A stretch of 64,000 nucleotides of DNA from Aeromicrobium sp. IC_218 (GCF_004336805.1 NZ_SJXM01000009.1:1-64000), one strand, 5' to 3'. Numbered from the stretch's first letter, positions 20,842 to 30,443 are shown. Notes: generated by a model from the letters alone, not told the origin. A program made the numbers and translations.

Positions 20842-22107
20842 TCAACGAACCCTGAGCGTCCGGGTGCTCGACTGGCCGAGGGAGTAGCCCGGCTCCGCCG
20901 TGACGCGGGTGACGACGCGCCAGGTGCCGGTGCGACGCGCCGTGAACCTGACGCGATAGTTCCCGCGAGCGTCCGCCACGTCCGAGCCGAGCTTGACCAG
21001 GCGGGAGCCCGCCTTGCGGTAGACCGAGACGACCTGGCGTCCGCCGGGGGCGACTCGGCCGTGGGCGCGGACGGTGGTGCCCTTGCGGACGGTCGAGTCG
21101 TCCAGACGGAGGGAGACCTTCGGCCGGACCCGGACGCTCACCGCCGAGGTCACGAGACGGGCACGGTCCCGTCCGACCGCCGGTGCGACCCACCGGTAGC
21201 TCGTGTGCTCGGAGGGCTTCACCCGCCAGCGAGCGACGCCACCGGCACCGGTCCTGACGACGACCGAGGTCCGGGTGAAGGTCGGCTCGCCCGAGCGCCT
21301 GCGCCACAGCTCGACAGCGCGACCCGCGCGGGGCGTGCCGGCCTCGCGGTAGACGGTGGACACCACGGCAGAACGACCGTAGGTGACGACGGACGACGAA
21401 CGCGCGACGGACAGGCTGTCGGGCACCGGCGCCTCGAAGTCGACCAGGTCGTCGCCGACCGCCCAGCGGTCGACGCCCACGACGGGGCTGAGGTTGCTGG
21501 CACCCGGGCAGCTGACGGAGCCGAGGCTCACCGCGCCCGCCGGGGGGAGGTTGTCCCAGTTCTCCCGCTCCGCGAGCGCGGCGAGGGTCCAGGAGCCCAA
21601 CGGCGTGCCGTCCGGGTCGGCCTCGTCCCCCGGGAGCGCGTCCGGGTGGCCGGTCCACTCGTAGGTCAGCGCCAGCAGGTCGAAGGACCCCCGGGCCGAG
21701 GTCGTCGGGATCACGGCCCGCCCGGTGTAGGTGATGCCCCCACCGTTCGACAGGTTCGCCGTGACGAGCGACGGTCGTGCGCTCGGGCTCCAGGCGGTGA
21801 CGCGCATGGTGCGCTCGCTCAGGAGGTCGGGGGACGAGGCCGACACCCGGTTGATGCCGGTCGTGCCCGGCGCGCCGATCTCGAGCCCGCCCCAAGAGGA
21901 TCCCCCGTCGGTGAACCGGCGGTGCGAGTAGACGGCCGGCGAGACGACGCCGTCGCAGGTCTCGCCGGTGGCGGTGAACCCGGCCGGGAGCCCGTGCCGC
22001 GACACGACGACCGGTGCGGCGGAGGGAGCGGCAGAGGCGGCTGCCGGGACGATGGACAGGGCGGCGAGGACCGCCAACGGGAGGACGGTCGCAGTGGTTC
22101 GACGCAT
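20842..22107 (-). CDS. Secreted Ig-like domain protein
   Basis: A 421-residue exported protein. The signal peptide is MRRTTATVLPLAVLAALSIV followed by PAAASA and AP at the likely cleavage site. The first part (35-215) carries a Cys pair (GETCDG and VSCPG). The second part has two or three Ig-like/invasin-type beta repeats with VSVYRKAGSRLVKLG and TVRKGTTVRAHGRVAPGG, as seen in actinobacterial surface proteins. No enzyme motif or cell-wall anchor. Function unknown; probably extracellular binding. Confidence 0.75.
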   Translation of the reverse strand: MRRTTATVLPLAVLAALSIVPAAASAAPSAAPVVVSRHGLPAGFTATGETCDGVVSPAVYSHRRFTDGGSSWGGLEIGAPGTTGINRVSASSPDLLSERTMRVTAWSPSARPSLVTANLSNGGGITYTGRAVIPTTSARGSFDLLALTYEWTGHPDALPGDEADPDGTPLGSWTLAALAERENWDNLPPAGAVSLGSVSCPGASNLSPVVGVDRWAVGDDLVDFEAPVPDSLSVARSSSVVTYGRSAVVSTVYREAGTPRAGRAVELWRRRSGEPTFTRTSVVVRTGAGGVARWRVKPSEHTSYRWVAPAVGRDRARLVTSAVSVRVRPKVSLRLDDSTVRKGTTVRAHGRVAPGGRQVVSVYRKAGSRLVKLGSDVADARGNYRVRFTARRTGTWRVVTRVTAEPGYSLGQSSTRTLRVR

Positions 22108-22208
22108 CGGTCACCAGGTTCGCTAGGCGCAGCACGGACGAAGGGCGGCCCCGACGGGCACCGGCCCGATCGTACCGACGAGAGGGCTCTCGGGCGGACG
22201 AATCGGGA

Positions 22209-22763
22209 TCACCGTCGGGCGTCGCTGGGACCACCGTCCGCCTGCTCGGCGCGGAGCCGCCGGCGCTCGGCGTTCTCGGCCTTGCGCCGCTCAGCCGCGA
22301 CGACCGCCGCAGACCGCACCGGCCAGACGTAGTCCAGGTCGTCGGGGACGTCCGGGAAGAGCGGCCGGTAGTGCTCGGGGTCCTTGCGGACGAGCGCGGA
22401 CCGGTGGCTGCGGTGTACGGCCTCGTCGCCGAGCCAGGGCGGAAGCGCGCCCGCGTCCGCGAGCTCGGACTGGGTCCGGACGGCGTCGACGCCGTACGCC
22501 CGCAGGTCCGTGACGATGGTGGCGGCGCACGTGTCGGCGAACCCGAGGTCGGTCCAGGCCGTGCAGCAGGTGAGCCCGTACCGCCCCAGCGCCTCCTCGA
22601 ACCCCTTCCACATGAGGACGGCCGGGTGGTTCTTCCACCCGTAGTCGGTCCGGGTCAGCGCGCGGACGACCTGGAGGGTCTCCACCCGTTGCTTCCCGAG
22701 CCGCTTGTCGTCCAGCACACCGGCCGACCGGTCGAAGTCGGCGTAGGGGAGGAAGGTCTGCAC
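22209..22763 (-). CDS. MSMEG_6728-family protein
   Basis: A 184-residue cytoplasmic protein of a family recognised by its N-terminus (QTFLPYADFDRSAGVLDDKR, LGKQRVETLQVVRAL). Some databases relate the fold to pyrimidine-dimer DNA glycosylases (endonuclease V type), but I see no catalytic residue that proves this. The C-terminal 30 residues are a charged helix. The start is GTG 22763, giving the family-typical MQTFLPY. It lies head-to-head with a UvrA paralogue, which fits a DNA-damage role. Confidence 0.75.
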   Translation of the reverse strand: MQTFLPYADFDRSAGVLDDKRLGKQRVETLQVVRALTRTDYGWKNHPAVLMWKGFEEALGRYGLTCCTAWTDLGFADTCAATIVTDLRAYGVDAVRTQSELADAGALPPWLGDEAVHRSHRSALVRKDPEHYRPLFPDVPDDLDYVWPVRSAAVVAAERRKAENAERRRLRAEQADGGPSDARR

Positions 22764-22858
22764 CGCTGGACTGTGCCCACGAGCCGGCCGATGAATCGTC
22801 CGGCGTCACGGTGGCCTGCGTGCGCCACCTCCGCGGGGCGGACGTCGGCGGCCGCCAC

Positions 22859-22864
22859 TAGGTT
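22859..22864 (+). promoter_or_regulatory. Putative -10 element for a leaderless uvrA-like transcript
   Basis: TAGGTT fits TANNNT and ends 6 bases before ATG 22871. There is no purine-rich Shine-Dalgarno upstream of this ATG, so transcription probably starts at the start codon itself. Confidence 0.5.
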
Positions 22865-22870
22865 GGGGCG

Positions 22871-25312
22871 ATGCCCGACCGTGAGCCCGACCTGCACGAC
22901 ACCGACCTGCCGAAGGGGTCGTCCGGCTGGATCAAGGTCCGGGGCGCGCGGGAGCACAACCTGCGCGATGTCGACGTCGACCTGCCGCGCGACTGCCTGG
23001 TCGCGTTCACCGGCGTCTCCGGGTCGGGCAAGTCGTCGCTGGCGTTCGGCACCGTGTTCGCCGAGTCGCAGCGGCGCTACTTCGAGTCCGTGGCGCCGTA
23101 CGCCCGGCGGCTCATGTCGCAGGTCGGTGCCCCGGAGGTCGACACGATCGAGGGGATGCCGCCCGCCGTCGCGCTGCAGCAGTCGCGCGGCGCGGCCAGT
23201 GCTCGCTCCACGCTCGGCACGCTGAGCTCGCTGTCGGACGTCCTGCGCCTGCTCTACAGCCGGGCCGGCACGTACCCCGAGGGCGCCGCGCACCTGCCGG
23301 CGTCCGCGTTCTCGCCCAACACCGCGATCGGCGCCTGCCCGACCTGTCACGGCAGTGGTGTCGCCCGCAGCACCAGCGAGGCGCTGCTCGTGCCCGACCC
23401 CGACCTGTCCATCGAGGACGGCGCGATCGGCGTGTGGGCGTCCCGCGCGTGGGTCGGCCTCAACGTGCGGCGCATGGTGACCAAGCTCGGCATCGACCGC
23501 TTCGCGCCCTGGCGCACCCTGCCGCAGGAGCAGCGCACCTGGATGCTGTTCACCGACGAGGAGCCGCGGATGCTCCTGCAGGGCAACAAGCAGGGCCAGG
23601 AGAGCAGCTACCACGGCACCTGGCAGTCGGCCGAGAAGTACCTCATGCGCAACCTGGCCAAGACCAAGTCCGACACCGAGCGGGCCAAGCTCGAGCAGTT
23701 CCTCGCCGAGGGACCGTGCCCGACCTGCCACGGCAAGCGGCTGACGCCCGAGGCCCTGGCGGTGACGTTCGCCGGCATCGACATCGCCGACATGACCGCC
23801 ATGCCGCTGTCGCAGGTGTGCGGGCTGCTGGACGAGGGGCTCGTCGAGCAGGCCCGCGGCACCGACCGGCACGGCGCCGCCGCGTCCACCGCCGCCCGCT
23901 CGCTGGTCAAGGACTTCGGCGCCCGGGTCGAGGCGATCATCGGGCTCGGCCTCGGCTACCTCTCGATGGACCGGCCGAGCACCGCGCTCTCGGCCGGGGA
24001 GCTGCAGCGCGTCCGGCTCGCCGGCCAGCTGCGCTCGGGCCTGTTCGGCGTGCTCTACGTGCTGGACGAGCCGTCCGCCGGCCTGCACCCGGCCGACTCC
24101 GAGGCGCTGTACGCGGCGCTGCGCGAGCTCGTCGCCACCGGCAACTCGCTGTTCGTGGTCGAGCACGACCTCTCCATCGCCCGCAACGCCGACTGGGTGG
24201 TCGACGTCGGCCCGAGCGCCGGCGTGCTCGGCGGGCACGTCGTGCACAGCGGCCCGCCCGAGGCGCTCGCCGACGTCGCGGACTCCGCCACCGCCGAGTT
24301 CATGTTCGGACGCCACGCGCTGCCGAGCCTGGACGCCCGCGAGCCGCGCGGCTGGCACGAGCTCGACCACCTGTCACGGCACAACCTGCGGGACGTCTCG
24401 GTGCGCCTGCCGATCGGCGTGATGACCGCGATCACCGGCGTCTCGGGCGCCGGCAAGACGTCCCTGCTCACCGCGGTCGCCGAGCGGCTCCAGGCGGCGG
24501 GCGAGGACGGACGAGACGCACCGCGCCTGGTCGAGATCGACCAGCGGCCGATCGGCCGCTCGCCGCGCTCCAACCTGGCCACGTACACCGGTCTGTTCGA
24601 CGCGGTGCGGCGCCTGTTCGCCGCCACCGACGAGGCGAAGGCCCGCGGCTGGTCGGCCGGACGCTTCTCGTTCAACGTCGAGGCCGGCCGCTGCCCGACC
24701 TGCGAGGGGGAGGGGTTCATCGCCATCGAGCTCGTCTTCCTGCCGACGAGCTACTCGACCTGCCCCACCTGCCACGGGTCGCGCTACAACCCCGAGACGC
24801 TCCAGGTGCGCTACCGCGAGCGCGACATCGGCCAGGTGCTCGCCATGACCGTGCAGGAGGCGGCGGAGTTCTTCGCCGACGTGCCCGCGGTCAGCCGCTC
24901 GCTGACCACGCTGCTGGACGTCGGGCTCGGCTACCTGACCCTCGGCCAGCCGGCCACCGAGCTGTCCGGCGGCGAGGCCCAGCGCATCAAGCTGGCCACC
25001 GAGCTGCAGCGTCCGCGCCGTGGCGACACCGTCTTCGTGCTCGACGAGCCCACCGGCGGCCTGCACCCGGTGAACGTCCGCGACCTCGTGCGCGTGCTCG
25101 TCCGGCTGACCGAGGCCGGAGACACCGTGGTGGTGGTCGAGCACGACATGCAGGTCATCGCGGCGGCGGACTGGGTGATCGAGCTGGGGCCCGGCGGGGG
25201 AGACCGGGGCGGCACCGTCATCGCCGCGGCGACGCCGGCCGACCTGCTCGAGAACCCCGACAGCGTCACCGCGCCCTACCTGCGTCGCGCCCTCGAACGT
25301 CCGGAGGCGTAG
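22871..25312 (+). CDS. UvrA-like excinuclease ABC ATPase (UvrA paralogue)
   Basis: An 813-residue twin ABC ATPase, shorter than housekeeping UvrA (about 950). Walker A GVSGSGKSS is at residues 48-56, and a second P-loop, GVSGAGKTS, starts the C-terminal half. Zinc-finger CxxC pairs are visible (CPTCHGSG, CPTCHGKR, CPTCEGEG, CPTCHGSR). The second signature is normal (LSGGEAQRIKLA) but the first reads LSAGELQR. Such UvrA2/DrrC-like paralogues are linked to tolerance of DNA-binding drugs or to alternative damage recognition. Small size and the changed signature argue that it is not the principal UvrA. Confidence 0.9.
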   Translation: MPDREPDLHDTDLPKGSSGWIKVRGAREHNLRDVDVDLPRDCLVAFTGVSGSGKSSLAFGTVFAESQRRYFESVAPYARRLMSQVGAPEVDTIEGMPPAVALQQSRGAASARSTLGTLSSLSDVLRLLYSRAGTYPEGAAHLPASAFSPNTAIGACPTCHGSGVARSTSEALLVPDPDLSIEDGAIGVWASRAWVGLNVRRMVTKLGIDRFAPWRTLPQEQRTWMLFTDEEPRMLLQGNKQGQESSYHGTWQSAEKYLMRNLAKTKSDTERAKLEQFLAEGPCPTCHGKRLTPEALAVTFAGIDIADMTAMPLSQVCGLLDEGLVEQARGTDRHGAAASTAARSLVKDFGARVEAIIGLGLGYLSMDRPSTALSAGELQRVRLAGQLRSGLFGVLYVLDEPSAGLHPADSEALYAALRELVATGNSLFVVEHDLSIARNADWVVDVGPSAGVLGGHVVHSGPPEALADVADSATAEFMFGRHALPSLDAREPRGWHELDHLSRHNLRDVSVRLPIGVMTAITGVSGAGKTSLLTAVAERLQAAGEDGRDAPRLVEIDQRPIGRSPRSNLATYTGLFDAVRRLFAATDEAKARGWSAGRFSFNVEAGRCPTCEGEGFIAIELVFLPTSYSTCPTCHGSRYNPETLQVRYRERDIGQVLAMTVQEAAEFFADVPAVSRSLTTLLDVGLGYLTLGQPATELSGGEAQRIKLATELQRPRRGDTVFVLDEPTGGLHPVNVRDLVRVLVRLTEAGDTVVVVEHDMQVIAAADWVIELGPGGGDRGGTVIAAATPADLLENPDSVTAPYLRRALERPEA

Positions 25313-25379
25313 CCGGGGCGGGCTGTCCCGGCGCGAGCGGCCCTGTGCCGAGGGCGACCGCCACAGCGGGGTCCGGACG

Positions 25380-25396
25380 TCGCCTGATTCGGGCGA
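25380..25396 (+). promoter_or_regulatory. Regulon palindrome A, before alkylsulfatase
   Basis: TCGCCTG-ATT-CGGGCGA, a 7-3-7 palindrome with one mismatch. After exactly 22 bp comes GACGCT (25419-25424), a -10-like hexamer ending 6 bases before ATG 25431, so the transcript would be leaderless. Confidence 0.6.
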
Positions 25397-25430
25397 AGCG
25401 TCCGGCGAGGAGCCCTCGGACGCTCGACCC

Positions 25431-27323
25431 ATGACCACCGCCCCGAAGGACGCCAGCCCCGCCGTCGTGGCCCAGCAGCGCGCCGTGCTGGACACGTTGC
25501 CCTTCTCGGACGTCCGCGACTTCGACGCCGTGCGCCGTGGCCTGGTCGCGCGCCGCGAGCCGAACGCCGTGACCGCCGAGGACGGACGGGTGGTGTGGGA
25601 CAACGACACCTACGGCTTCCTCACGGGGGACGCGCCGGACACGGTGAACCCCAGCCTGTGGCGGCAGTCGACCCTCGTCGCCGCCGACGGGCTCTTCGAG
25701 GTGGTGCCGGGCGTGTACCAGGTCCGCGGCCTGGACCTGTCCAACATCAGCTTCGTGGAGGGCGACACCGGCGTGATCGTCATCGATCCGCTGATCTCCA
25801 CCGAGACCGCCGCGGCCGCGCTCGACCTGTACCGCGAGCACCGTGGCGACCGTCCGGTCACCGGCGTGATCTACACCCACTCGCACGTCGACCACTTCGG
25901 CGGCGTGAAGGGAGTCACGTCGCAGGAGGACGTCGACGCGGGTCGGGTGCCGGTCCTCGCGCCGGAGGGGTTCGTCGAGCACGCCGTGGCCGAGAACGTC
26001 TACGCCGGCACCGCGATGGGACGACGTGCCGGGTACATGTACGGCGCCGCCCTGCCCCGGAGCCCGCGAGGCGCGCTCGGCGCCGGGCTCGGCCAGACGA
26101 CCTCCACCGGCACCGTCACGCTCATCGCGCCGACGGTCGAGATCACGACGACGGGGCAGGAGGAGGTCGTCGACGGCGTCCGGATCGTGTTCCAGATGGC
26201 CCCCGACACCGAGGCGCCGTCCGAGATGCTGTTCTACTTCCCCGACCTCAAGGCGCTGTGTGCCGCCGAGGACGCGACCCACACGCTGCACAACCTGCTG
26301 ACGCTGCGCGGCGCGCTCGTCCGCGACCCGCACGTGTGGTCCACGTACCTCACCGAGACGCTGGACCTGTTCGGCGCCGAGGTGGAGATCGTCTTCGCCT
26401 CGCACCACTGGCCGACCTGGGGCAACGCGGACGTCGTGGAGTTCCTCACCCTGCAGCGGGACCTGTACGCGTACCTGCACGACCAGACGCTGCGGATGCT
26501 CAACCAGGGCCTGACCGGCTCGGAGATCGCTGAGCAGATCACGCTGCCTCCTGCGCTGGAGGACGCGTGGTCGACACGCGGCTACTACGGCAGCGTGAGC
26601 CACGACGTGAAGGCGATCTACCAGCGCTACATGGGGTGGTTCGACGGCAATCCCGCCCACCTGTGGGAGCACACGCCGGTCGAGAAGGCCGTACGGTACG
26701 TGGCGCTCGGGGGCGGCGCGGACGCGGTCGTCGCGCACGGACGGGACGCCCTGGAGGCCGGCGACCTGCGTTGGGCGGCCGAGGTCCTGAGCCACGTCGT
26801 GTTCGCCGAGCCCGACCACCCCACGGCACGCGAGCTGCTCGCCGACACCCTCGAGCAGCTCGGGTACGGCGCCGAGAACGGCACCTGGCGCAACTTCTAC
26901 CTCTCCGGCGCGTACGAGCTGCGCAACGGCGGGTTCGGGACGCCGACGGTCACCGCCTCGCCCGACATGGTGGCCGAGCTCAGCCCGGGGATGCTGTTCG
27001 ACGCCCTCGCCGTCCAGGTCGACGGACCGGCGGCCTGGGACGAGCGGCTGACGATCGACGTCGTGCTCACCGACGCCGACGAGCGGTACCGGCTGCGCCT
27101 GGCCCACGGCGTGCTCGTGCACAGCGCCGCGCCGCAGACCGGCGCGCCCGACGCGACGCTCACCACGACGCGGCGCGGACTCACGGCCCTGGCCACGGGT
27201 CCGCTGACGTCCGAGCGGCTGACGGCGGCAGGCATCGCGGTCGACGGCGACGCGTCGGCGCTGACCCGGCTGGCCGCGGTGCTCGACCCGGGTGACCCGG
27301 ACTTCGCGATCGTCACTCCCTGA
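25431..27323 (+). CDS. Alkyl/aryl-sulfatase, metallo-beta-lactamase fold (SdsA1/BDS1 type)
   Basis: A 630-residue zinc hydrolase. The metallo-beta-lactamase signature THSHVDH lies at residues 149-155. A middle dimerisation region follows (ESTRGYYGSVSHDVKAIYQR-like segment, YMGWFDGNP), and the C-terminal 130 residues form an SCP2-like domain (MLFDALAVQVDGPAAW) used in SdsA1 to bind the alkyl chain. Such enzymes cleave primary or secondary alkyl sulfates to alcohol and sulfate. No signal peptide is seen, so it is probably cytoplasmic. It shares the regulon palindrome with the second sulfatase of this region. Confidence 0.9.
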   Translation: MTTAPKDASPAVVAQQRAVLDTLPFSDVRDFDAVRRGLVARREPNAVTAEDGRVVWDNDTYGFLTGDAPDTVNPSLWRQSTLVAADGLFEVVPGVYQVRGLDLSNISFVEGDTGVIVIDPLISTETAAAALDLYREHRGDRPVTGVIYTHSHVDHFGGVKGVTSQEDVDAGRVPVLAPEGFVEHAVAENVYAGTAMGRRAGYMYGAALPRSPRGALGAGLGQTTSTGTVTLIAPTVEITTTGQEEVVDGVRIVFQMAPDTEAPSEMLFYFPDLKALCAAEDATHTLHNLLTLRGALVRDPHVWSTYLTETLDLFGAEVEIVFASHHWPTWGNADVVEFLTLQRDLYAYLHDQTLRMLNQGLTGSEIAEQITLPPALEDAWSTRGYYGSVSHDVKAIYQRYMGWFDGNPAHLWEHTPVEKAVRYVALGGGADAVVAHGRDALEAGDLRWAAEVLSHVVFAEPDHPTARELLADTLEQLGYGAENGTWRNFYLSGAYELRNGGFGTPTVTASPDMVAELSPGMLFDALAVQVDGPAAWDERLTIDVVLTDADERYRLRLAHGVLVHSAAPQTGAPDATLTTTRRGLTALATGPLTSERLTAAGIAVDGDASALTRLAAVLDPGDPDFAIVTP

Positions 27324-27333
27324 ACGGCGCCGG

Positions 27334-28725
27334 TCACTGACGGGTGATGTCGCCGAGCTTCCAGGAGCGGTCGAAGTAGGGCTCGAGCGGTCCGTAGAGC
27401 CGGAAGTACGAGAACCAGTGCCGGCCCGGGAGCGTCTGCACCCAGTTGCTCTCGCGGCCCGGGGGCGGCGTCGGGCCGAAGTGCAGGTCCACCGAGCCGT
27501 CCTCGTTGACCTGCAGGTCGGCGTCGCGGGAGCCACGGTCGCCGCGCTGCTGGTCGTTGTCGACCAGGCAGCGGGTCCACGCGTCGTACACGGTCACCGA
27601 CCAGAACAGCCGGGCCGGCGGGTCCGCCGGGACGTGCAGCGCGTACGCCGAGCCGCCGTCCAGCCACTGCCCCTCGGCGTCCGTGTAGGCCCCGAGGTAG
27701 GCCTGGCCGACGCCGGGCGTCCGGCTCTTCATCGCCTCGGAGAAGCTGACCGCCTCGTAGAACCAGGACGCGCGCTCGAGCAGCTCGTCGTGGTGCTCGG
27801 CGCGCTGGTCGGACCGGCTCAGCACGATCGCGGTGTCCCAGCGCCGGTCCGGCCAGTAGCGCGAGCCCTCGAACCGCTTGGCGAACGTGTTCGCCTGGGC
27901 CATGAGCTCGCCGGAGGCCGTGGCCGTCGTGAGCAGCCGGGCCATCCGCTCGTCCGGGTCGAAGGGGCGCCCCTTCTCGATGCCCAGCGCCGCGAGCATC
28001 GCGAGGTGGAAGCGGTCGCGCTCGTCCACGACCTCGGACTGGTAGACGTCGTGGAGCCGCACCCAGTAGTCCAGGCCGCGGGGCTGGTCGCCCGTCCACG
28101 GACGCCCCTCGGGCGACACGATGCGGGTCGACGGCGGGTCGTTCCGCTCGGCCAACGGGTGCACCCGGACGGCGTCGACGAGCCGGCGCGCGCTCGCCGG
28201 GTCGGGGTCGAGCGTCCGGAAGCCGAACATGACGTTCATGCCGGTCGCGTGCAGGACGTACCAGGCGTCGTCCACCTCGGGCGGCTGCTGCCCGGGCGGC
28301 ACGACGACGTAGGTGCCGCCGCGTCCGGCGTCCGGGCCCATCTCGCCCATCACCGCGAACTCGCGCTGCCAGAAGTCCGACATGCCACCCGCGGTGTGGC
28401 CCGGCGGGAGCTCGACGACCAGCGGTCCGGTCTCCGCGAGGTCGAAGAAGTTGAGGACGTAGGGCGTCGTCGCGTTGGCGGTGATCAGCCCGAGACGGTC
28501 GCGGTAGCTCTCGTAGAGCACCAGGTCCGAGCTCGTCGCGCCGAACACGTCACGGTGCTGGGTGCGCCACTGGGCGTACGAGACGAGGGGGAGGGCCCAC
28601 AGGTAGACCTGGCAGGCCATCTGGTGGTCCAGCTCGTCGAACACGAGCGGCAGGTCGTCGCGGGCAGGCAGCTCGCCGTCCATGCGGACGTCGCCGAGCC
28701 GTCCGGGCAGAGGGGTGTCGGTCAT
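27334..28725 (-). CDS. DUF1254/DUF1214-domain protein
   Basis: A 463-residue protein with the two halves typical of this family: an N-terminal DUF1254 (LWALPLVSYAQWRTQ, then YESYRDRLGLITANATTPYV) and a C-terminal DUF1214 (LFWSVTVYDAWTRCLVDN, ending in NWVQTLPGRHWFSYFRLYGP). No signal peptide. Biochemical function is unknown for the family; some members occur next to sulfatases and lipid enzymes. It converges with the alkylsulfatase gene with only 10 bp between stops. A predicted -10 places the transcription start at the ATG. Confidence 0.85.
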   Translation of the reverse strand: MTDTPLPGRLGDVRMDGELPARDDLPLVFDELDHQMACQVYLWALPLVSYAQWRTQHRDVFGATSSDLVLYESYRDRLGLITANATTPYVLNFFDLAETGPLVVELPPGHTAGGMSDFWQREFAVMGEMGPDAGRGGTYVVVPPGQQPPEVDDAWYVLHATGMNVMFGFRTLDPDPASARRLVDAVRVHPLAERNDPPSTRIVSPEGRPWTGDQPRGLDYWVRLHDVYQSEVVDERDRFHLAMLAALGIEKGRPFDPDERMARLLTTATASGELMAQANTFAKRFEGSRYWPDRRWDTAIVLSRSDQRAEHHDELLERASWFYEAVSFSEAMKSRTPGVGQAYLGAYTDAEGQWLDGGSAYALHVPADPPARLFWSVTVYDAWTRCLVDNDQQRGDRGSRDADLQVNEDGSVDLHFGPTPPPGRESNWVQTLPGRHWFSYFRLYGPLEPYFDRSWKLGDITRQ

Positions 28726-28759
28726 GGCCTGACAGTCGTCGGGCGGTGGCGGCGCCGCG

Positions 28760-28776
28760 TCACCCGAATCGGACCA
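28760..28776 (-). promoter_or_regulatory. Regulon palindrome B, before DUF1254 gene
   Basis: TCACCCG-AAT-CGGACCA; one half-site is perfect and the other degenerate. Reading on the minus strand, 22 bp separate it from GACTGT (28737-28732), which ends 6 bases before ATG 28725 (leaderless). Confidence 0.5.
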
Positions 28777-28784
28777 GCGGACGG

Positions 28785-30443
28785 TCAGGGGCTCCCGTGC
28801 CGGCGCCGGTGGACGAGCAGGAGCGAGCCGCCGACGACGACCAGGACGACGCCCGCGACGGCGGCGGCCAGGACGCCGGCCGGCGCACCGGCGCCCGGGA
28901 GCCCGTCGGCCCCGGCCTCGTCCGCGTCGCGAGCATCGGCGGGCGGGTCGCCCGCCTCGGCCCCGTCGTCCGGGGCGGTCGGCGGCGGGGGAGCGGCTGA
29001 CGACGCGGTGGGCTCCGGCGTGGGGCCCGGCGCCGGGACGTCCACGCGGACCACTGCGTCGTCGCGGTTGGAGGTGACTCCGCCCTGCTCGGCGCTCGCG
29101 ACGGCGGTGTTCACCACCTCGCCGGCCTCGCCGTCGGCCGCCCGGACCCGGTAGGTACCCGAGCACGTGGTGGCGTTCCGCGGCGCCTCGGTCACCGGCT
29201 CCAGACGCGTGGCCTCGCACCGGACGGTGTCGATCCGGTCGTCGGTGACGACCAGGTCCTCGACCGTCGCGTAGCCCGTGTTGACGACGTCGTACCGGTA
29301 CCGGACGTCGTCACCCGGGAGGTACGGGCCGGAGCCGACGACGGTCTTCTCGAGCGTGAGCGACTGCACCGGCTGGACCGACTCGATGACGACGTTGCGC
29401 AGGAGGTGGACGTCGGTGAACTGGCCGGTCGACGCCGAGAACCCGAACTTGTAGCCGTCCGGCACCGGTGACGGGGCGTCGAACCGCAGGACCTCGACGG
29501 CCGCCTCGTCCCCCCGGGCCAGGCTGACGACGACGACCGGGTCCGGTGCGGGCGTGACGGTCACCGTGACGGTGCGGCGCACCGGTCGCAGCACCGCCTC
29601 GGCCGCCGCGGGATCGGCGGGCACCGTCGTCACGTCGCTGCGCAGCGAGAACGGCAGGGTGCTGTCCCACGGCGGGGTCGTCCGGTCCAGGTTGGTGGAC
29701 GTCGAGGTGAGGAAGCAGTAGCCCTCGGTGCCGTCGCCGGGCCCGCGGACGGTGATCTTGTCCGGCTCCGGCACGCGGAACCCGGTGCCGGCGGGCGAGC
29801 GACCGTCGGCGGGGCAGCCGTCGCCGCGCAGCTCCCAGTCGCCGAAGTAGTTGCCCAGGGCGTCCAGGCCGATGCCGAGGTAGCCGTCGTCCACCCCGGG
29901 CAGGAACGGGCGTGACGGATCGCCGTCGGGCAGCTTCTGGGCGTAGCCGAGGCTCCCGCCGAACGCACCGGGCGCGGTCAGCTGCGCGTCCTCACCGGTG
30001 AGGAAGAACGCGATGCCGTCGGCCGGACGGCGGCCTCCGGTCGTGGTCGTGCTGCCGTACTGCCATTGCTCGAACGTGACCGACAGCCCTTGGGCCGACG
30101 GCACCACCTGGTCGAACAGCACCGCCGCAGCCTGGTCGGTCGAGGCGTCGGTCAGCTGCAGGAAGCCCCGGCCGTCGGCGCCGGCGGGCGGGACCGGCCC
30201 CTGCCGCGTCCGGGCCGAGCACCCGCCGAGGTCGTGCAGGCCCGGCGGCAGCGCGGTCGCGATCTCGTCGGCCCCGGTCAGGCAGGCCGACCCGAAGGCG
30301 CGGAAGCCCTCGTGCGCGGTGGCTCCGGTGAAGGTCTCGGTCACGAGCGGACCGCCGACCGCCCGCGCGAACGGCGGCGCCAGGCCGAGGACGACCAGCA
30401 CCAGGACCGCGGTGGCGGCCAACGGACGGACGACGGCGGTCAT
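28785..30443 (-). CDS. Cell-surface protein: lectin-like domain, DUF11-type repeat, C-terminal anchor
   Basis: A 552-residue exported protein. The signal peptide covers residues 1-28 (ATAVLVLVVLGLAPPFARA). Residues 30-260 resemble bacterial L-type lectin folds (DGIAFFLTG, GGSLGYAQ, VDDGYLGIGLDALGNYFGDW). Residues about 385-490 form a DUF11-like repeat (LTLEKTVVGSGPYLPGDDVR, VVTDDRIDTVRCEAT). A Pro/Ala/Asp-rich linker leads to LPGAG (515-519), a hydrophobic helix and the tail RRRHGSP, a layout like sortase-anchored proteins although the motif is not the standard LPXTG. Its start overlaps the stop of the DUF1269 gene. Confidence 0.78.
   Translation of the reverse strand: MTAVVRPLAATAVLVLVVLGLAPPFARAVGGPLVTETFTGATAHEGFRAFGSACLTGADEIATALPPGLHDLGGCSARTRQGPVPPAGADGRGFLQLTDASTDQAAAVLFDQVVPSAQGLSVTFEQWQYGSTTTTGGRRPADGIAFFLTGEDAQLTAPGAFGGSLGYAQKLPDGDPSRPFLPGVDDGYLGIGLDALGNYFGDWELRGDGCPADGRSPAGTGFRVPEPDKITVRGPGDGTEGYCFLTSTSTNLDRTTPPWDSTLPFSLRSDVTTVPADPAAAEAVLRPVRRTVTVTVTPAPDPVVVVSLARGDEAAVEVLRFDAPSPVPDGYKFGFSASTGQFTDVHLLRNVVIESVQPVQSLTLEKTVVGSGPYLPGDDVRYRYDVVNTGYATVEDLVVTDDRIDTVRCEATRLEPVTEAPRNATTCSGTYRVRAADGEAGEVVNTAVASAEQGGVTSNRDDAVVRVDVPAPGPTPEPTASSAAPPPPTAPDDGAEAGDPPADARDADEAGADGLPGAGAPAGVLAAAVAGVVLVVVGGSLLLVHRRRHGSP

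Noticed and set aside
22196-22212. CGAATCGGG motif similar to the regulon site
   Set aside because: It lies at the 3' end of the MSMEG_6728 gene and only the core AATCGGG matches; the outer arms are wrong.
20829-22234. Long frames on both strands across the secreted-protein genes
   Set aside because: Signal peptides and domain patterns appear only in the two minus-strand frames kept; the others are Arg/Pro-rich composition artefacts.
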